Below are positions 20,327 through 31,229 of a stretch of 64,000 nucleotides of DNA, in pieces (the stretch's first letter is position 1; every line of letters begins with the position of its first letter). Source of the DNA: Blattamonas nauphoetae (lineage: Eukaryota; Preaxostyla; Oxymonadida); NCBI GenBank assembly GCA_033064195.1, contig JARBJD010000113.1:1-64000 (forward strand), in the 5' to 3' direction. Made by a program: the position numbers and the translations under genes. Below the pieces are notes generated by a model, which had not been told where the DNA came from, ran no database searches, and saw only the letters and a program-made list of their open reading frames with translations.

Positions 20327-23300
20327 TCAGACTTTCAACAAGACGTTGATGTTGCTGCAATCGTCTGCCGGAATCTCTTCCAGTTTCTGCAACACTTCGT
20401 CCAGTTCGGGTCGCTCGGATGCGTTGTGGGCGAGACAGTCTCTGATCAGCTCGCGAATCGACGAGTTCTTCACAATTTCCAGCCGAGGCGTCGTTCCTGC
20501 CACGATCTGCCGAGACGCATTCACAGCATCGATTTCCCCGAAGGGCACAAGACCAGTCTCCATTTCCCACAAGACGAGGCCAAGACTAAAAACTGCCCCG
20601 TGGCTGGCATCTGCGTTGGCTTTCTTTTCGATCACTTCTGGCGCTGACCAGCGAGCCCCTTCGTTCACCGGTTGAGATAACATCGTGTTGGGTTCAGCGG
20701 GTGGTGCTTCATTCGCTTTGCCCGTTTCCAGATGGGTGACTGGTCGAGAGGAGAGGTGTGTGTTGTGATGGGAGACGGGAAGACTGCTTTGAGTGGTGCA
20801 GCTGAGATTCAATCGAAAGCACACGTTGCCTGCTGTGTCCAACAGAATGTTGTGAGCAGTCAGTGCTTTCAGAAACGCTGCTTGTCTGTCCTTCTTCACA
20901 AGCGTCGACAACCCCTTCACAATCTGCCTTTCCACCTCTCTCCTCTGAACCTCCCACTTGTTCTCAGAATGCAGAGCGTTGAACAGCGTCCTGTCATTGC
21001 TAACAAATGTCGTCTTCATCTCCCCTCCACCGCAGACCAACGCTTCTTCAATGTTGGTAGAGTTCAACAGACTGTCAGATGGTTCAGATTTTGGGACGCT
21101 TGTTTCGAATTTGTCGAAGTCGGCGGAGACGAGGGTGTTGACAGGGTTCACGCCGATTCTGTTGTCGGTGATGATATCTTCAATCTTCTCGTCTTCGATC
21201 GTCGAGTCATCCATCTCTTTCGGCTCCAAATCTTTCTTCTTTTGGTTCTTTCGACGATGACAACAGAAGACAATAAGGAAAATGATGAGGAGAGCGAGTG
21301 ACGAGAGAACAATGATGAGAGGAAGCCACCATTTCATGTTGTTTCTGGAGAGCTCGGCAAATCTATCTGATGAGTTCATTTGGATTGTGAAGGAGGTGTT
21401 TGTGTGGACACCGTTTCCATAAATCAAGCGACCACGCCATTCCAGCGATGAATCAAACGACGAAAAGCTCGACTGAGGCAGCGAGAGTGTGATCTTCTCG
21501 TCAATGAATGAGAGCGTTGATGTCTGCGAGAGATCGAACGGTGACTTCCTTCCTTCCTTTCCCTTTTTCGTGATTTCGTACACTTCCAGCGAGAGGCCAC
21601 ACGGAATCAGTGTCGTTCCAACGATTGAAATGGAGAATGACTTGTCTTTCTTGTTTAGCGAGCATGTTGAGTCCGAAGAGAGAACAGGGGCGAAGAGAGG
21701 AGAGGGAAGGAGCGATTCCATTCCACTCAACGAACAATCACCAACATCAATCCATCCCGACGAGCCAGCCAGCAGCCCATCGCCTCCACTCAGACTTCCA
21801 ACTATCAACTGACCCGTCCCCTCGCAGTGGATGTTCCTTCTCGCTGACGGGAACAACGAGTCAACAGGAGCGTTGTCGAAGAAAGAAGACGAGACGATCG
21901 AGAGAGTCCCTCCCTTCTGACTGATCGCACCCAAAGGCAGGTTGGAGAAAGTTGAGTATTCAATCGTGCTGTCCGTCTCTTCCAGGACGATCACTCCCGA
22001 CGTCCAAGAACATGAAAAGGTTTCGGGATTGTTCGAGTGTGACGCGATGGTGTGGGTGAATGAGCAGAGTTGGAGAGACAGATGACCGCTGACAACTCGG
22101 ATGAGCACGAGAGAGGGAGAGTCGGACAGAACAACGTCAACTTGGTTCAGCCAGACGCGACCTTTGGAAACATCAATCATCCCTTCCCCCTCACCCATCG
22201 GAGACGACGGAGACGACACGACAAGTTCTGGCTTTGTGGACGGCCCAGCGTGGATCACAAGTTCATCGTCAGCTGATCCGACTGTCATTCTGCTGGTCTG
22301 AGTCGTGTTGTGGATGATGGAGAGTGTGGACTTCGAGAAATGCAAATCAGACAAGATCCTCCATCCGACGTTGATAGACGAGCATGGGTCGGCTTCCGTT
22401 CCACAGGAAATGCTGTCTGAACCAGCGGAATCGACGAAGAGAGAGAGTCGAGATGGCTTTGCTTTTGTCGTGAACGAGAGTGCGGTGAAATCGACTTTTC
22501 CATCTTCATTGTTTGTCGGTGTGATGGTTTGGATTTGATATTCTGTGGCGAACTGGAGAGTGTCTGCCCAGCCAAGCGGCAGTTGGTCAGATGTTGCGAT
22601 GGACACGCTCCGAACGGTGATGTTGAAGGAGAGGGTTTCGGAGAGAGCGACTGTGTATGTCTTCCCAATCTCCAGATCAATTCCAGCGAACGAGACGATG
22701 CAGCTGATGTTGAGGGAGTTGGCGAAGTCAAATGAGGCAGAGGTGAGTCTGGGAGGGAAGGGAACAGGAACAGAGATTCCACTGCACACGAGGTAGTTGG
22801 AAGAGACAGGCGAGGCCATTTGATAAGTCAGACCAAATTGAAGAATCTGGTCGGTTTGGGTGTTGGCTGCATTGAAGATGGCAGAGCATTGTGTTGAAGA
22901 ACAGAGTGCATTGGAGAGTGACTCCCAAGTTTTGCTTCCATCTGTTAGGAACAGCTTCCCAGTTAACGAAGACAAGGATCTTCCTGCGACAATCACTGTC
23001 ATCGTAGAACGATCTTTGCTCAGAGATGCAGTGACGAAGTGAGTGATTCGGGTTGGATCCGCTTCAATAACGAGAGGTGTAGGAGCGTCAAACAGGATGT
23101 CTTTCGATGATTGCTTGAATGACGTCAACAAGTATGTTTGATCAAACTCAAATTGACTCTTCTTGTCGACGTCGCTCGAGGCACGAGGGAACAGCGTCAT
23201 CACATGAGGCGACAACGAGCCATCAGCTTCGGTCGTCAGTGTCAGTGTTTTGGTGTGAGAGACTTCACCTTCAGAGGCTGACGAACCAAATTCAAACGTG

Positions 23301-26300
23301 TACGATGTGGAAGGCTGAAGGGAGAATGACGAGAACGAGAGTGTGATGGTTGATGTGTCGCCATCCGAAATCATCTCCCCAACTCCAATCGAAGCAAGTC
23401 GAGCTGGTTCCGAGGGAGACACAAACGAACAGTCATTCCCTTCAATCAGAATCGATTCTTCCAATCCTGTCTTCATCGATGTCACAACGTATGTCTGTCC
23501 ATAAACAAGATCTGCCGTCGACTCGGGATAAAGAGCGAGCAAGAACGAGTTGTCGGTCTTCGACTTCACGGTCACGTTCAGCGAGGTTGTCGAGTCTGAA
23601 TTCGACGATGATGACGATGGCGACGGAGATGTGGGAGAGAAGGAGAGAGAAATCTCATATTTCGCATTCGGCGTCAATTCTCGCGATTCCAGCACAAGAG
23701 TCGCTGAGTTCGGTCCTCCAATTTCGGAAAGAGATGTCGAAACCAGACGAGCAGGTTCTGTTTCGATTTCAACATTCTGGTCTTCGAACAGGAGAGGTGT
23801 CGGGTCTCCAACTTTCGTCAACGAGCTCACAGAGTACGTCTTCCCATATTCCAGTGCTGCTCCCAAAAGCGGGAAGAGTGACGCTGATCCTTCCCAATTG
23901 TTCGATGATCCGTTCATTGACATCAACACTTTGTGCTTCTCGTTTCCAGACAAACTCAAACCAACGAAATATTTCGATGTCTCGTCCAATTCTCGTCCTG
24001 TCATCGAAAACTCAACTGTCTTCTTTCCAGTCCCATATCCTGTTCGAGTCAATGTCAACAGACGCGACGGTTCTGCTTTCGTTTCGAATGTCAGACCACT
24101 CAAGAACAGTATTGGGTTTGATTTCGAATCCAACACGTTCGTCAAAGTGTAGTTCGTGTTGTACTCCAGATCAGCTCCCAAAAGCGGGAAAAGAGTTGCT
24201 GATCCACTTCCTTCTGTTTGAGACGAGAATGTCACACTGATCTGCTTTTCGGTGGTCGTTCCTGTCGCATTCACCACCATTGTGTACGTCTCGCCTTCTT
24301 TCATCATCAATCCGTTCACTTCAAATTCCACTTTCTTCTCTTTCTCAGGATAGCGTGAGTTCGAGATGCTGGTCACTCGAGGGGGTTCATCGGGAGTTGT
24401 GATGACTGGAGTATTGATCGTGGTGATTTGGCCTTTGATTGTGGATGTCATTTGCGTCACTTTGTAGTCCGATCCATATTTCAGCTGAGTAGACTGATGT
24501 GGAAAGAGAGCAATGTCCCATTCTTCCAGCTTCGTGTCTGAGATCGGATGGAGTGTCACTGTTGCTGTGTGAGGTGTTCCTTCGACAACTTGTTCAGTCA
24601 GAGTGAGTGTGTACGATGCAGCGACCAACCCAGTTCCCGAAAACGAGAGTGTCATCGAGTCGTTTCCATCAGTCTGAGTGGACGAAGTGAGGATGGCAGG
24701 AGGGGACGGGGTCGTGAATTTCAGGCCGTCTCTGAAGTTGATTGTGGTTGAGCTTGTTGTGAAACTCTCGATTGCGTATTCTTTCTCATATTCCAGTTGT
24801 GTGGCGTCTGTTGAAGAGAGGGGCGTTGTCCCAGTCAGTTCTGTCTCCCGAGAGAAGTCGAGTGGGATGGTGAACGAATCTCCTTGTGCATTTTTCACTT
24901 TCATCGAGATTACTTCATCGTGAAGGAGATATCCAGACAGACTGAGAGACAGCGTTGAAGACGATGTGAGGCGTGGTTGGACATGGTAGACGCTCGTCAG
25001 GAATCTCTTTCCAGCGATGGCGGCTCGGCGAGGAGCGTAGGTTCGTCCATCAGCGAGTGTTGGAAGGACTCCGTGATCGTCAGAAGACACCTCAACACTT
25101 CCTGTTGTCGATTGCATCCCGTCTGATCCGAACTGAACGTGCACACATCGCGGAACATTGCCACCGTCCAGCAGAAGGCCCATTGCCCCGTTGAGAGGAG
25201 TGTTTGTTGTTATCTCCACCACACACTTCGCCCCTTCAAACGACATCTTGAGTTCAGCGATGAAAGTGTTCTCATCTTCCCCCAGCTGAGGAATCAGTGT
25301 CCCATCTGTCTCGTTTGAATCCGAATCATAAATATTGGGGGAACCAGATGTCGAATCACAGAACTGGACGGAAGTTGAGTTCAGCTGTTCCCAATTCTTG
25401 TTGAAAGAAGCCACATCACACGATCCAGCTGTCATAGCCCAACAATCTCTGAAGTGCGTGTGCACCAGCGAGAGCGTCGTCCTGCTCACAAATCCAATGG
25501 CTCCTCCGAACGAGTTGAGAGAGGCACATTCCACAAACGAACAATTCGAGATCATCGCATCAGTTTCCACCAACTCAATCGCTCCATTTCGTCCAGTTGC
25601 GTTGCAGAGATGGAAGAAGTTCTGCGATACTGTCGAAGTCGCTGCATCCTTCAAGAACAAGGCTGACGCGACGGCCGTCTGGGGAACGGAGCCAATTGAC
25701 TGACATTCCGTGAACGAAGACAATTCGATGGAGGCAGTGTTCTTATCCTCGATTTCGGGGGCGAATTGGATAGTTGATCCAGGGATGATCGAGCCCGTCA
25801 CACAGCACTTGTGGAAGAAACACTGCGAGACAGTCAGATCGGCGTTGGCTTTGCGGATTCTGATTGCTGCCCCTCCCACATCGTATCCGTTTTTGATTGA
25901 CATGTCGTTGAAAGTGCAGAGTGTGAAGGAGACAGAAGTGGAGGTCACTTGAGATGTGTTGAATAGGTCGCCTTGGACGTGGTCTTTGCGGGTGATTGCT
26001 TGGTCTGTGTTGGCGTGGGTGTGGCAGGACGAGAACGAGGTGTTCAGGCAGACCAGACAGCCACCCATGTTCGGATCCAGCATCGCTGTCCCGCGTTGGT
26101 GGTTTGCGGATTTTGAGATCTCGCTCCCAACAATTCTCTGCTTCGCATTCGAGCCGAACAAGCTTCCTTCGCTCTCCCTTCCAGCTGTGGTCGATCTGCT
26201 GCTCATATTCACCAGACTGCTCTGCACAAGGGCGGTCTCCATCGGCAGGTCATTTGTGAGGGTTGGGGAGGGCGATGCATGCCTGTTTAGGCCGAATGAG

Positions 26301-27049
26301 AAAAGAGGACCTGTTCCGCTTGCCAGACACGAATCGGACAGTCGAAGGCCAATTCCGACGACAGACACTCCACCAACACTGCGGTGGATGGGGTCATCGG
26401 ATGACGAGGCAGGATGGAGCGAGGAGGACGACAGTGGGTGGGAGACATCAACAAAAGATGGGAGGAAGTCGCTGGCTGATGTGTGGGTGACTTCGGAGAG
26501 AACAATCCGTGAGTGAAGATTGTCGAGGCCTGAATCAGACACCATCATCAGAAATGGAGAGATGAGCCCATTTGAAGAGATTATACTTGACGAGACAGCG
26601 ACTGAAGAGCCAGAAATGAAACAGAGTCCAGTGTTTCCACACGTCAGGATGGCTTCGATCCCATTCGCCGAAAACGAGCTATTCCAAATGTCAAACATGA
26701 ATGTCGATGGGCTATCATGTGTATTGTCCGTGTGTTCAGTTGTTGGGATGTGATTTTCCACTAATTTTTGCCCGGGTGAAGAGAGAGGCCATCTATAATC
26801 GTCTGGTTGTGGCGAGAATAAAAGCGTGGATTCTTGGCCAATCAACGAGATTTCATCTGAAGTCACTCTGATTGTAGACGCAACAACCAAGTTTTGATTG
26901 ATGGTGATGATCTTCTTGCTGAGATGATCGGAGCGTGAAGTTTCTGTTTGGGAACGGATGAAATCGTCCCAATTGATGTTGGTCTTGATTTCCAGCGTCG
27001 ATACCGAGTTGAAGAGGAGTGTGACCACGAAGAGTTTGGCTAGGTTCAT
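20327..27049 (-). CDS. Giant single-pass surface receptor with a degenerate kinase tail
   Basis: One unbroken frame with no intron seen. I prefer the ATG at 27,049 over the one at 27,100, because it starts a clear signal peptide (MNLAKLFVVTLLFNSVS); this gives about 2,240 residues. Next come about 600 residues of Ser/Asn-rich parallel beta-helix repeats with landmarks GTGPLFSFG, NCSFVECASLNSFGGAIGF and SFTECQS. Eight beta-sandwich modules of about 90 residues follow, each opening P-x-R-L/V-T/S-S. Then come a second beta-helix-like region (SCGTEADPCSSI), a membrane span (WWLPLIIVLSSLALLIIFLI) and a basic stop-transfer. The cytoplasmic tail keeps kinase C-lobe landmarks (ALTAHNILLD, WSAPEVIE, FSLGLVLWEME) but lacks HRD, a DFG and a Gly loop, so it is a pseudokinase. 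A surface sensor or adhesin role is inference. Confidence 0.85.
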   Translation of the reverse strand: MNLAKLFVVTLLFNSVSTLEIKTNINWDDFIRSQTETSRSDHLSKKIITINQNLVVASTIRVTSDEISLIGQESTLLFSPQPDDYRWPLSSPGQKLVENHIPTTEHTDNTHDSPSTFMFDIWNSSFSANGIEAILTCGNTGLCFISGSSVAVSSSIISSNGLISPFLMMVSDSGLDNLHSRIVLSEVTHTSASDFLPSFVDVSHPLSSSSLHPASSSDDPIHRSVGGVSVVGIGLRLSDSCLASGTGPLFSFGLNRHASPSPTLTNDLPMETALVQSSLVNMSSRSTTAGRESEGSLFGSNAKQRIVGSEISKSANHQRGTAMLDPNMGGCLVCLNTSFSSCHTHANTDQAITRKDHVQGDLFNTSQVTSTSVSFTLCTFNDMSIKNGYDVGGAAIRIRKANADLTVSQCFFHKCCVTGSIIPGSTIQFAPEIEDKNTASIELSSFTECQSIGSVPQTAVASALFLKDAATSTVSQNFFHLCNATGRNGAIELVETDAMISNCSFVECASLNSFGGAIGFVSRTTLSLVHTHFRDCWAMTAGSCDVASFNKNWEQLNSTSVQFCDSTSGSPNIYDSDSNETDGTLIPQLGEDENTFIAELKMSFEGAKCVVEITTNTPLNGAMGLLLDGGNVPRCVHVQFGSDGMQSTTGSVEVSSDDHGVLPTLADGRTYAPRRAAIAGKRFLTSVYHVQPRLTSSSTLSLSLSGYLLHDEVISMKVKNAQGDSFTIPLDFSRETELTGTTPLSSTDATQLEYEKEYAIESFTTSSTTINFRDGLKFTTPSPPAILTSSTQTDGNDSMTLSFSGTGLVAASYTLTLTEQVVEGTPHTATVTLHPISDTKLEEWDIALFPHQSTQLKYGSDYKVTQMTSTIKGQITTINTPVITTPDEPPRVTSISNSRYPEKEKKVEFEVNGLMMKEGETYTMVVNATGTTTEKQISVTFSSQTEGSGSATLFPLLGADLEYNTNYTLTNVLDSKSNPILFLSGLTFETKAEPSRLLTLTRTGYGTGKKTVEFSMTGRELDETSKYFVGLSLSGNEKHKVLMSMNGSSNNWEGSASLFPLLGAALEYGKTYSVSSLTKVGDPTPLLFEDQNVEIETEPARLVSTSLSEIGGPNSATLVLESRELTPNAKYEISLSFSPTSPSPSSSSSNSDSTTSLNVTVKSKTDNSFLLALYPESTADLVYGQTYVVTSMKTGLEESILIEGNDCSFVSPSEPARLASIGVGEMISDGDTSTITLSFSSFSLQPSTSYTFEFGSSASEGEVSHTKTLTLTTEADGSLSPHVMTLFPRASSDVDKKSQFEFDQTYLLTSFKQSSKDILFDAPTPLVIEADPTRITHFVTASLSKDRSTMTVIVAGRSLSSLTGKLFLTDGSKTWESLSNALCSSTQCSAIFNAANTQTDQILQFGLTYQMASPVSSNYLVCSGISVPVPFPPRLTSASFDFANSLNISCIVSFAGIDLEIGKTYTVALSETLSFNITVRSVSIATSDQLPLGWADTLQFATEYQIQTITPTNNEDGKVDFTALSFTTKAKPSRLSLFVDSAGSDSISCGTEADPCSSINVGWRILSDLHFSKSTLSIIHNTTQTSRMTVGSADDELVIHAGPSTKPELVVSSPSSPMGEGEGMIDVSKGRVWLNQVDVVLSDSPSLVLIRVVSGHLSLQLCSFTHTIASHSNNPETFSCSWTSGVIVLEETDSTIEYSTFSNLPLGAISQKGGTLSIVSSSFFDNAPVDSLFPSARRNIHCEGTGQLIVGSLSGGDGLLAGSSGWIDVGDCSLSGMESLLPSPLFAPVLSSDSTCSLNKKDKSFSISIVGTTLIPCGLSLEVYEITKKGKEGRKSPFDLSQTSTLSFIDEKITLSLPQSSFSSFDSSLEWRGRLIYGNGVHTNTSFTIQMNSSDRFAELSRNNMKWWLPLIIVLSSLALLIIFLIVFCCHRRKNQKKKDLEPKEMDDSTIEDEKIEDIITDNRIGVNPVNTLVSADFDKFETSVPKSEPSDSLLNSTNIEEALVCGGGEMKTTFVSNDRTLFNALHSENKWEVQRREVERQIVKGLSTLVKKDRQAAFLKALTAHNILLDTAGNVCFRLNLSCTTQSSLPVSHHNTHLSSRPVTHLETGKANEAPPAEPNTMLSQPVNEGARWSAPEVIEKKANADASHGAVFSLGLVLWEMETGLVPFGEIDAVNASRQIVAGTTPRLEIVKNSSIRELIRDCLAHNASERPELDEVLQKLEEIPADDCSNINVLLKV

Positions 27050-27247
27050 AGACAGTTGACAAGTCTGAGATTTAAGAGATCGAACCTTTGGCAAGACCAT
27101 AAATTGGTATTTCTTATCTGAAAGTTTAGCGTTCCAAAATCTTGATTCAGTGGATGAACAATCTCTAGATCTAAAAAGGTTGAAAGCGTGAATTGTCTAA
27201 TGATACAAGATACAGAAAATGACACATTGTGGGAAGAGATCAATCTC

Positions 27248-28693
27248 ATGTTTGCTCCTATGCACACACAGACTGTTGAATCTGCTTCCACACCTCTCCC
27301 ATCTCATCCTCTTTCTTCTTCGAATCCAACATTGTCTGACATTGTGTGACTTCACGTCCACTCTCATTGTTGTTGTTTTTCTCTTTCTTCCTCTGTATTG
27401 TTCGTGAATCTCATTGATTCCTCATTTTCTTTCATCTTTTGTATGTGTGGATGCAGGAAGAAGTGATGCGGGGATATTGTTCATCGCTTCGGAATTGTTC
27501 GGAAAAAGAGACTTTTCCGATTCTTTCTCAGATTCGAACATTTTTGGAGTCAGGTTTGATATTCATGAGCATCCCCTCTACCTTTTCTGTTGTGTCGTTG
27601 TGTCGATGTTTTCTCCCTCGATGAGTCTTCTTGAGCGTTTTATCTTTCAACGCGCTTCTCATCTCTTGTTGTCGCTTTCCTGTCAGATCTGGATGAACTC
27701 CCAACTCGCTGTTCGATTGCAGAATCGTGTGGTCTTGTGTCGATCCTCTCTGGCATCGTCTCATCTCACAGTTCGGTTGGATTAAGAGTTTGTTCTTATT
27801 TCGTCTCATCCTCAAATTCCGTTGTCTTTCAGAGTATTGCCTCCAATTTGTTGGCACTGATTCAGAATGCTCTCGGATCATGTGAGGTTCAGACAAAAGA
27901 GCATTGTCATCTCAAATCTCATGCCCAATCAACAAAACCAAAGCCGATACGTGATGTGAACGAACAATTTGACAGACTTCACAATACCATGTGCACAATG
28001 GCTACACAGATGACCGAACAGTTCGGAAAGATAAACAGCTGGATGATGAAGTATGATTCCCTTCTGAACCAACTGAATGAAAAACAACAATTTAAGACCC
28101 TCCAACAATATCGGTTCCAGCGATGGTCCAAAACGGGGGCAGATGCTGTTGAAATCTTCGATGAGGATTTTTTCATCAAAACAGGCAACACATTCACACT
28201 TCGGCAACGACCAGAAAACGAAGAAACGAATTTCATCCCCAAAACCCTCTTTTCTCCACTCATCTCATCCGATGTCGCCCAGCTATCATTTACGATCACC
28301 CATTCATCTGGTGGATATCGTTACGGAGTCGTCGTCCCATATCTTGTTGACACAGGGACAAATCACAATTTCCGGAAAGAGAAACCACGCAAAGCGACTT
28401 GGGGAATAAATTACACACCCCCAGCCAATATTCCTGTGAATGGAGCACCTCCTCGTCGATATACCAGACAGGCCGTTCTCGAAGCAGATTGTCGAGTTGG
28501 ACGACGAACCATCAAACTGTACCACGATGGGAAGATGGACGACGCATTTTCCGAAAATATCCCGCTGCCGTTCCGATTTGCGATCAATCTTCATCACCCC
28601 TCTGTGTCTGTCACCATCCACTCTCTCACTTTCACGGCCAAACCAACACTGAAAGGGGGAACAAAATCCACCAAACTCGGGATTGACCAGTAA
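27248..28693 (+). CDS. Coiled-coil protein with SPRY-like domain, four exons (copy 1)
   Basis: Exons 27248-27343, 27457-27553, 27687-27787 and 27833-28693 join in frame to 384 residues. The same splice pattern is found in the copy at 31.2 kb, which supports it. The order is a short Ser/Pro leader, a helical part (YCSSLRNCSEKETFPIL, VSILSGIVSSHSS), a coiled coil (NEQFDRLHNTMCTMATQM) and a C-terminal beta domain. That domain reads like SPRY/B30.2: FDEDFFIKTGNTFTLR, SSDVAQLSFTITHSSGG, VLEADCRVGRRT and NIPLPFRFAINL. SPRY domains bind protein partners; none can be named here. A fragment of a solenoid gene follows immediately. Confidence 0.8.
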
Positions 28694-28699
28694 CATGCA

Positions 28700-29032
28700 C
28701 AGTTCTCTCCTAAATTGCTCTCCTTTCAAGCCTTCGCAATCAAACCAAAATCGGAAAGTGTTCGATACACATTTTTCTCGATTGTCGAGCACAGCATTCA
28801 ACTCTGGGTTTCTCTCAATGATATCAGCCAAATGCTGAATGAATGGAAAGAAGAAGACGCTGAAGTCGTTCAATCTGGACGATGGATTGTCCAAGCTCTG
28901 TTTTCGGAAGGCTTCGAAGACATCATCGAACAGCAGTTGATGCACAACAAGGCTGCTTTTTGTGGGACCGACGTTGTTGATAATTGTCACTCGGTCTCGC
29001 AATTGCTGGGATTGAATGTGAAGAAGCGGTGA
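28700..29032 (+). pseudogene. C-terminal fragment of a solenoid-family gene, after SPRY-like copy 1
   Basis: The plus strand reads IVEHSIQLWVSLNDISQM, WKEEDAEVVQSGRW and FSEGFEDIIEQQLM to a stop. This corresponds to the last hundred residues of the solenoid genes at 29.9 and 49.75 kb (there ISSLSHEITFWEEDGAE and LEREGFLEEIEKQVV). The upstream two thirds of such a gene is missing and the few codons before this frame do not match, so it is a truncated copy. The matching fragment after copy 2 shows it was duplicated together with the SPRY-like gene. Confidence 0.65.
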
Positions 29033-29901
29033 TCGGGAGCACTCAAATGAATCGTCGAAGCAGCCTGTCTCAAAAGACTCCATGTTCTTTTCTGTCGACT
29101 CTCCTCGGATGGTGGGAATGCTCTGATTGCTGGTGCAGATAAACAACATCTGCAATCCCCTCCAATCGTCAAGAAATGATTTCGTCTTTTGGCTTCGTCG
29201 TTCTCAACACTGCCTCCTTTAATCGTCGCATCGTCTGCAGAACTCTCTCCAAACAATACCTCCCATCCCAAACGATGCATTGTGACAGGATTGTCTTTCC
29301 CATCTCGACTTTTGGACTGTCTCCAAAACCCATCTCGTTTCTCTCGTTCAGATGTGATGTACCACAAGCTCCCGCGGTTCCCCAACCATCCTCGGGTTGC
29401 CTCAAGTTTGTTCCGACTTTTTGAGATTCTTTGATGAAGCTCATTGTCAATCAATGATCTCGATCAGCCCAAGTTCCTGTGCCTCGTGGGATCTTGTTTG
29501 GCTTCCGTCAGATTTCGTCCAAAAACAGCATTACGTTGCGATCGAACCCAAATTGATGTGAGAATTTGAGCCAGCCTGCATCGAAAGGAGAATCACGTGT
29601 GAATGAATTCCTAGACGAACTGGGCGAATCATCGACATTTGACGAGCTTTCTCGGTTGATCTATTATCATCCAGTTCACTCTTGTCCTCTTATGTCCTCT
29701 TCTTGTTGAATTCTCACTTCAACTCTTCTTTTGTGAGATGGAGGTTCTTTCTTCCCCTCTCTGTGATCTGGTTGAAACAGAACGTTGATTGTTCAGTGTG
29801 ACAGAGAATGGGATTGTGGACGAGAGAAAAAACGAATTGTGACTGCTCTGAATGATTTCTTGGAGTTTGGATCAGAATTCATTCACATCATCCATTGCTT
29901 C
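29033..29901. other. Intergenic region, partly repeated at 33.1-33.3 kb
   Basis: Up to about 29,275 the sequence matches 33,091-33,310 closely. The remainder is unique and holds no supported gene. Confidence 0.5.
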
Positions 29902-30963
29902 ATGGGAAACAATGTAAACTCGGACCAATCCGGTTCCATCCAGTCCTTCGGTCGAGGTGCACAACGTGATGCAACTCCTCTGTTTCTGAGAACGAAACCC
30001 ACAAAGATAAAGTCAATCAAACAGGCGTCAAAGCCGTTCGTGTCGCTTGTTGACTTCGTAAAAGACGGAAGAAACATGGATGACAAAGAAACCAGGTAAG
30101 CATGTGCTCTTCTGGAGAGTATAAAGCCAACACCCAGCAGTTCGATCTCGTATCACCAGCTCCTCTTCAAACTCGTTCCCTCGCCCGATGGATCTTGTTC
30201 CTGTTTCACCGAGTCCTTTATCCCGCTCCTCACATCATCCAACGAACTGCTTGTGAAGTCATCATTGGCACTTCTGAACCCCTCGACTGACAATTTCGCT
30301 GCCTCAACCCGCTTCGCGTTGATCGAGACAGGATTCTTCAACCGCCTCCCACAATCATTCTACGAACAGAAAATGCACCTTTTGGCCCAGCCCACGTTGG
30401 ATCTGATGAGAATCGTGGAGTTGTTCGTGTTCTGCTCGTTTCCAGCATATTCTGAAATTATCTGTCAAAACAGAGATCTGTCACTGGCCGCTTTCGAACA
30501 GACATTCATCGACAAGTTCGTCAACCCCGTCAAACCCTTTTTGGAGTTCACTTGCTCGAACAGACGCCAAATTGCAGATTCTGACGATTGTTGTGATTTC
30601 TCGGAAATGCTGGGCGCGATAGTTCAATACTCGCCGTTCCTGGAACAGATGACACAATTCGTGCTGTCGTCATCGGTGACTCTGGCCTGCGCTGATTGTC
30701 TCCATCTCTTCGAAACGGACATCCTGGCCATCCTTCTTCTTGAGAAGATCTTGTTTGGAATGACACAATGGACGAAGGAGGACGCAGCTGTTCAGAAGCG
30801 GGGACTGCAGATTATGGTCAGACTGTGCGACGAAGGCGTTTCCGATGCTTTCGAGATTCGCATCCGTTGTGAAGGAATCGACCGCGAATTTTGGAGCCCA
30901 ATCTTCATTGGAGCGAAGCTGATCCACTTGTTGGGTGGGAATGCTCCTTTCAGAGTGAAATGA
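29902..30963 (+). CDS. Solenoid-family protein with N-myristoylation signal, two exons
   Basis: Exons 29902-30095 and 30138-30963 join across a 42-nt GTAAGC...CAG intron to 339 residues. The start MGNNVNSDQS is a good N-myristoylation sequence (Gly2, Ser6-type). The rest is all-helical with a repeat-like rhythm (FTESFIPLLTSSNELL, ALIETGFFNRLPQSF, MLGAIVQYSPFLEQM, VQKRGLQIMVRLCDEGV), as in armadillo/HEAT-like solenoids, but I recognise no named family. Two other complete members and three fragments lie in this window, so it is a lineage-expanded family. Membrane-anchored scaffolding is inference from the lipid signal. Confidence 0.8.
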
Positions 30964-31229
30964 ACGGTGCAGCGGTTGTGATTATGGATACACAGAGCAT
31001 TCTGAATATGCAGTTGTTACCTTCGCTATACTTCCAATCACATCCAACTCACTGTTTTATGTTATCATTAACCTTAATACGATTCTCAATTCCGAAAATT
31101 AATGCTTGTGAAAGGGAATGTGATTGTAAATGAGTCGAATAGAGTCGATACTTGAAAATGAGGTTTCTTGTGGTTCTGATCAGATTGAATTCACTTCCTT
31201 CATTGTTCACTGGGAAATATACTTCAACC
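30964..31229. other. Intergenic region
   Basis: AT-rich and without a gene; it leads into SPRY-like copy 2. Confidence 0.5.

Larger units (their letters stand above)
27248..29275 (+). repeat. Direct duplication, copy 1 (SPRY-like gene plus solenoid fragment)
   Basis: Similarity with 31230-33310 runs through all four exons, all three introns, the solenoid fragment and about 240 bp beyond it (shared TTTTGGCTTCGTCGTTCTCA). It is one segmental duplication of about 2.0 kb. Confidence 0.85.

Noticed and set aside
20732-26516. Plus-strand frames of 100-300 codons opposite the giant receptor
   Set aside because: They are shadows of the minus-strand gene, which has a signal peptide, repeats, membrane span and kinase-like tail in one unbroken frame.
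28304-29155. Minus-strand frame of 283 codons opposite the first SPRY-like gene
   Set aside because: Mirror of the conserved plus-strand exon 4; the duplicate copy does not keep the same minus-strand frame open.
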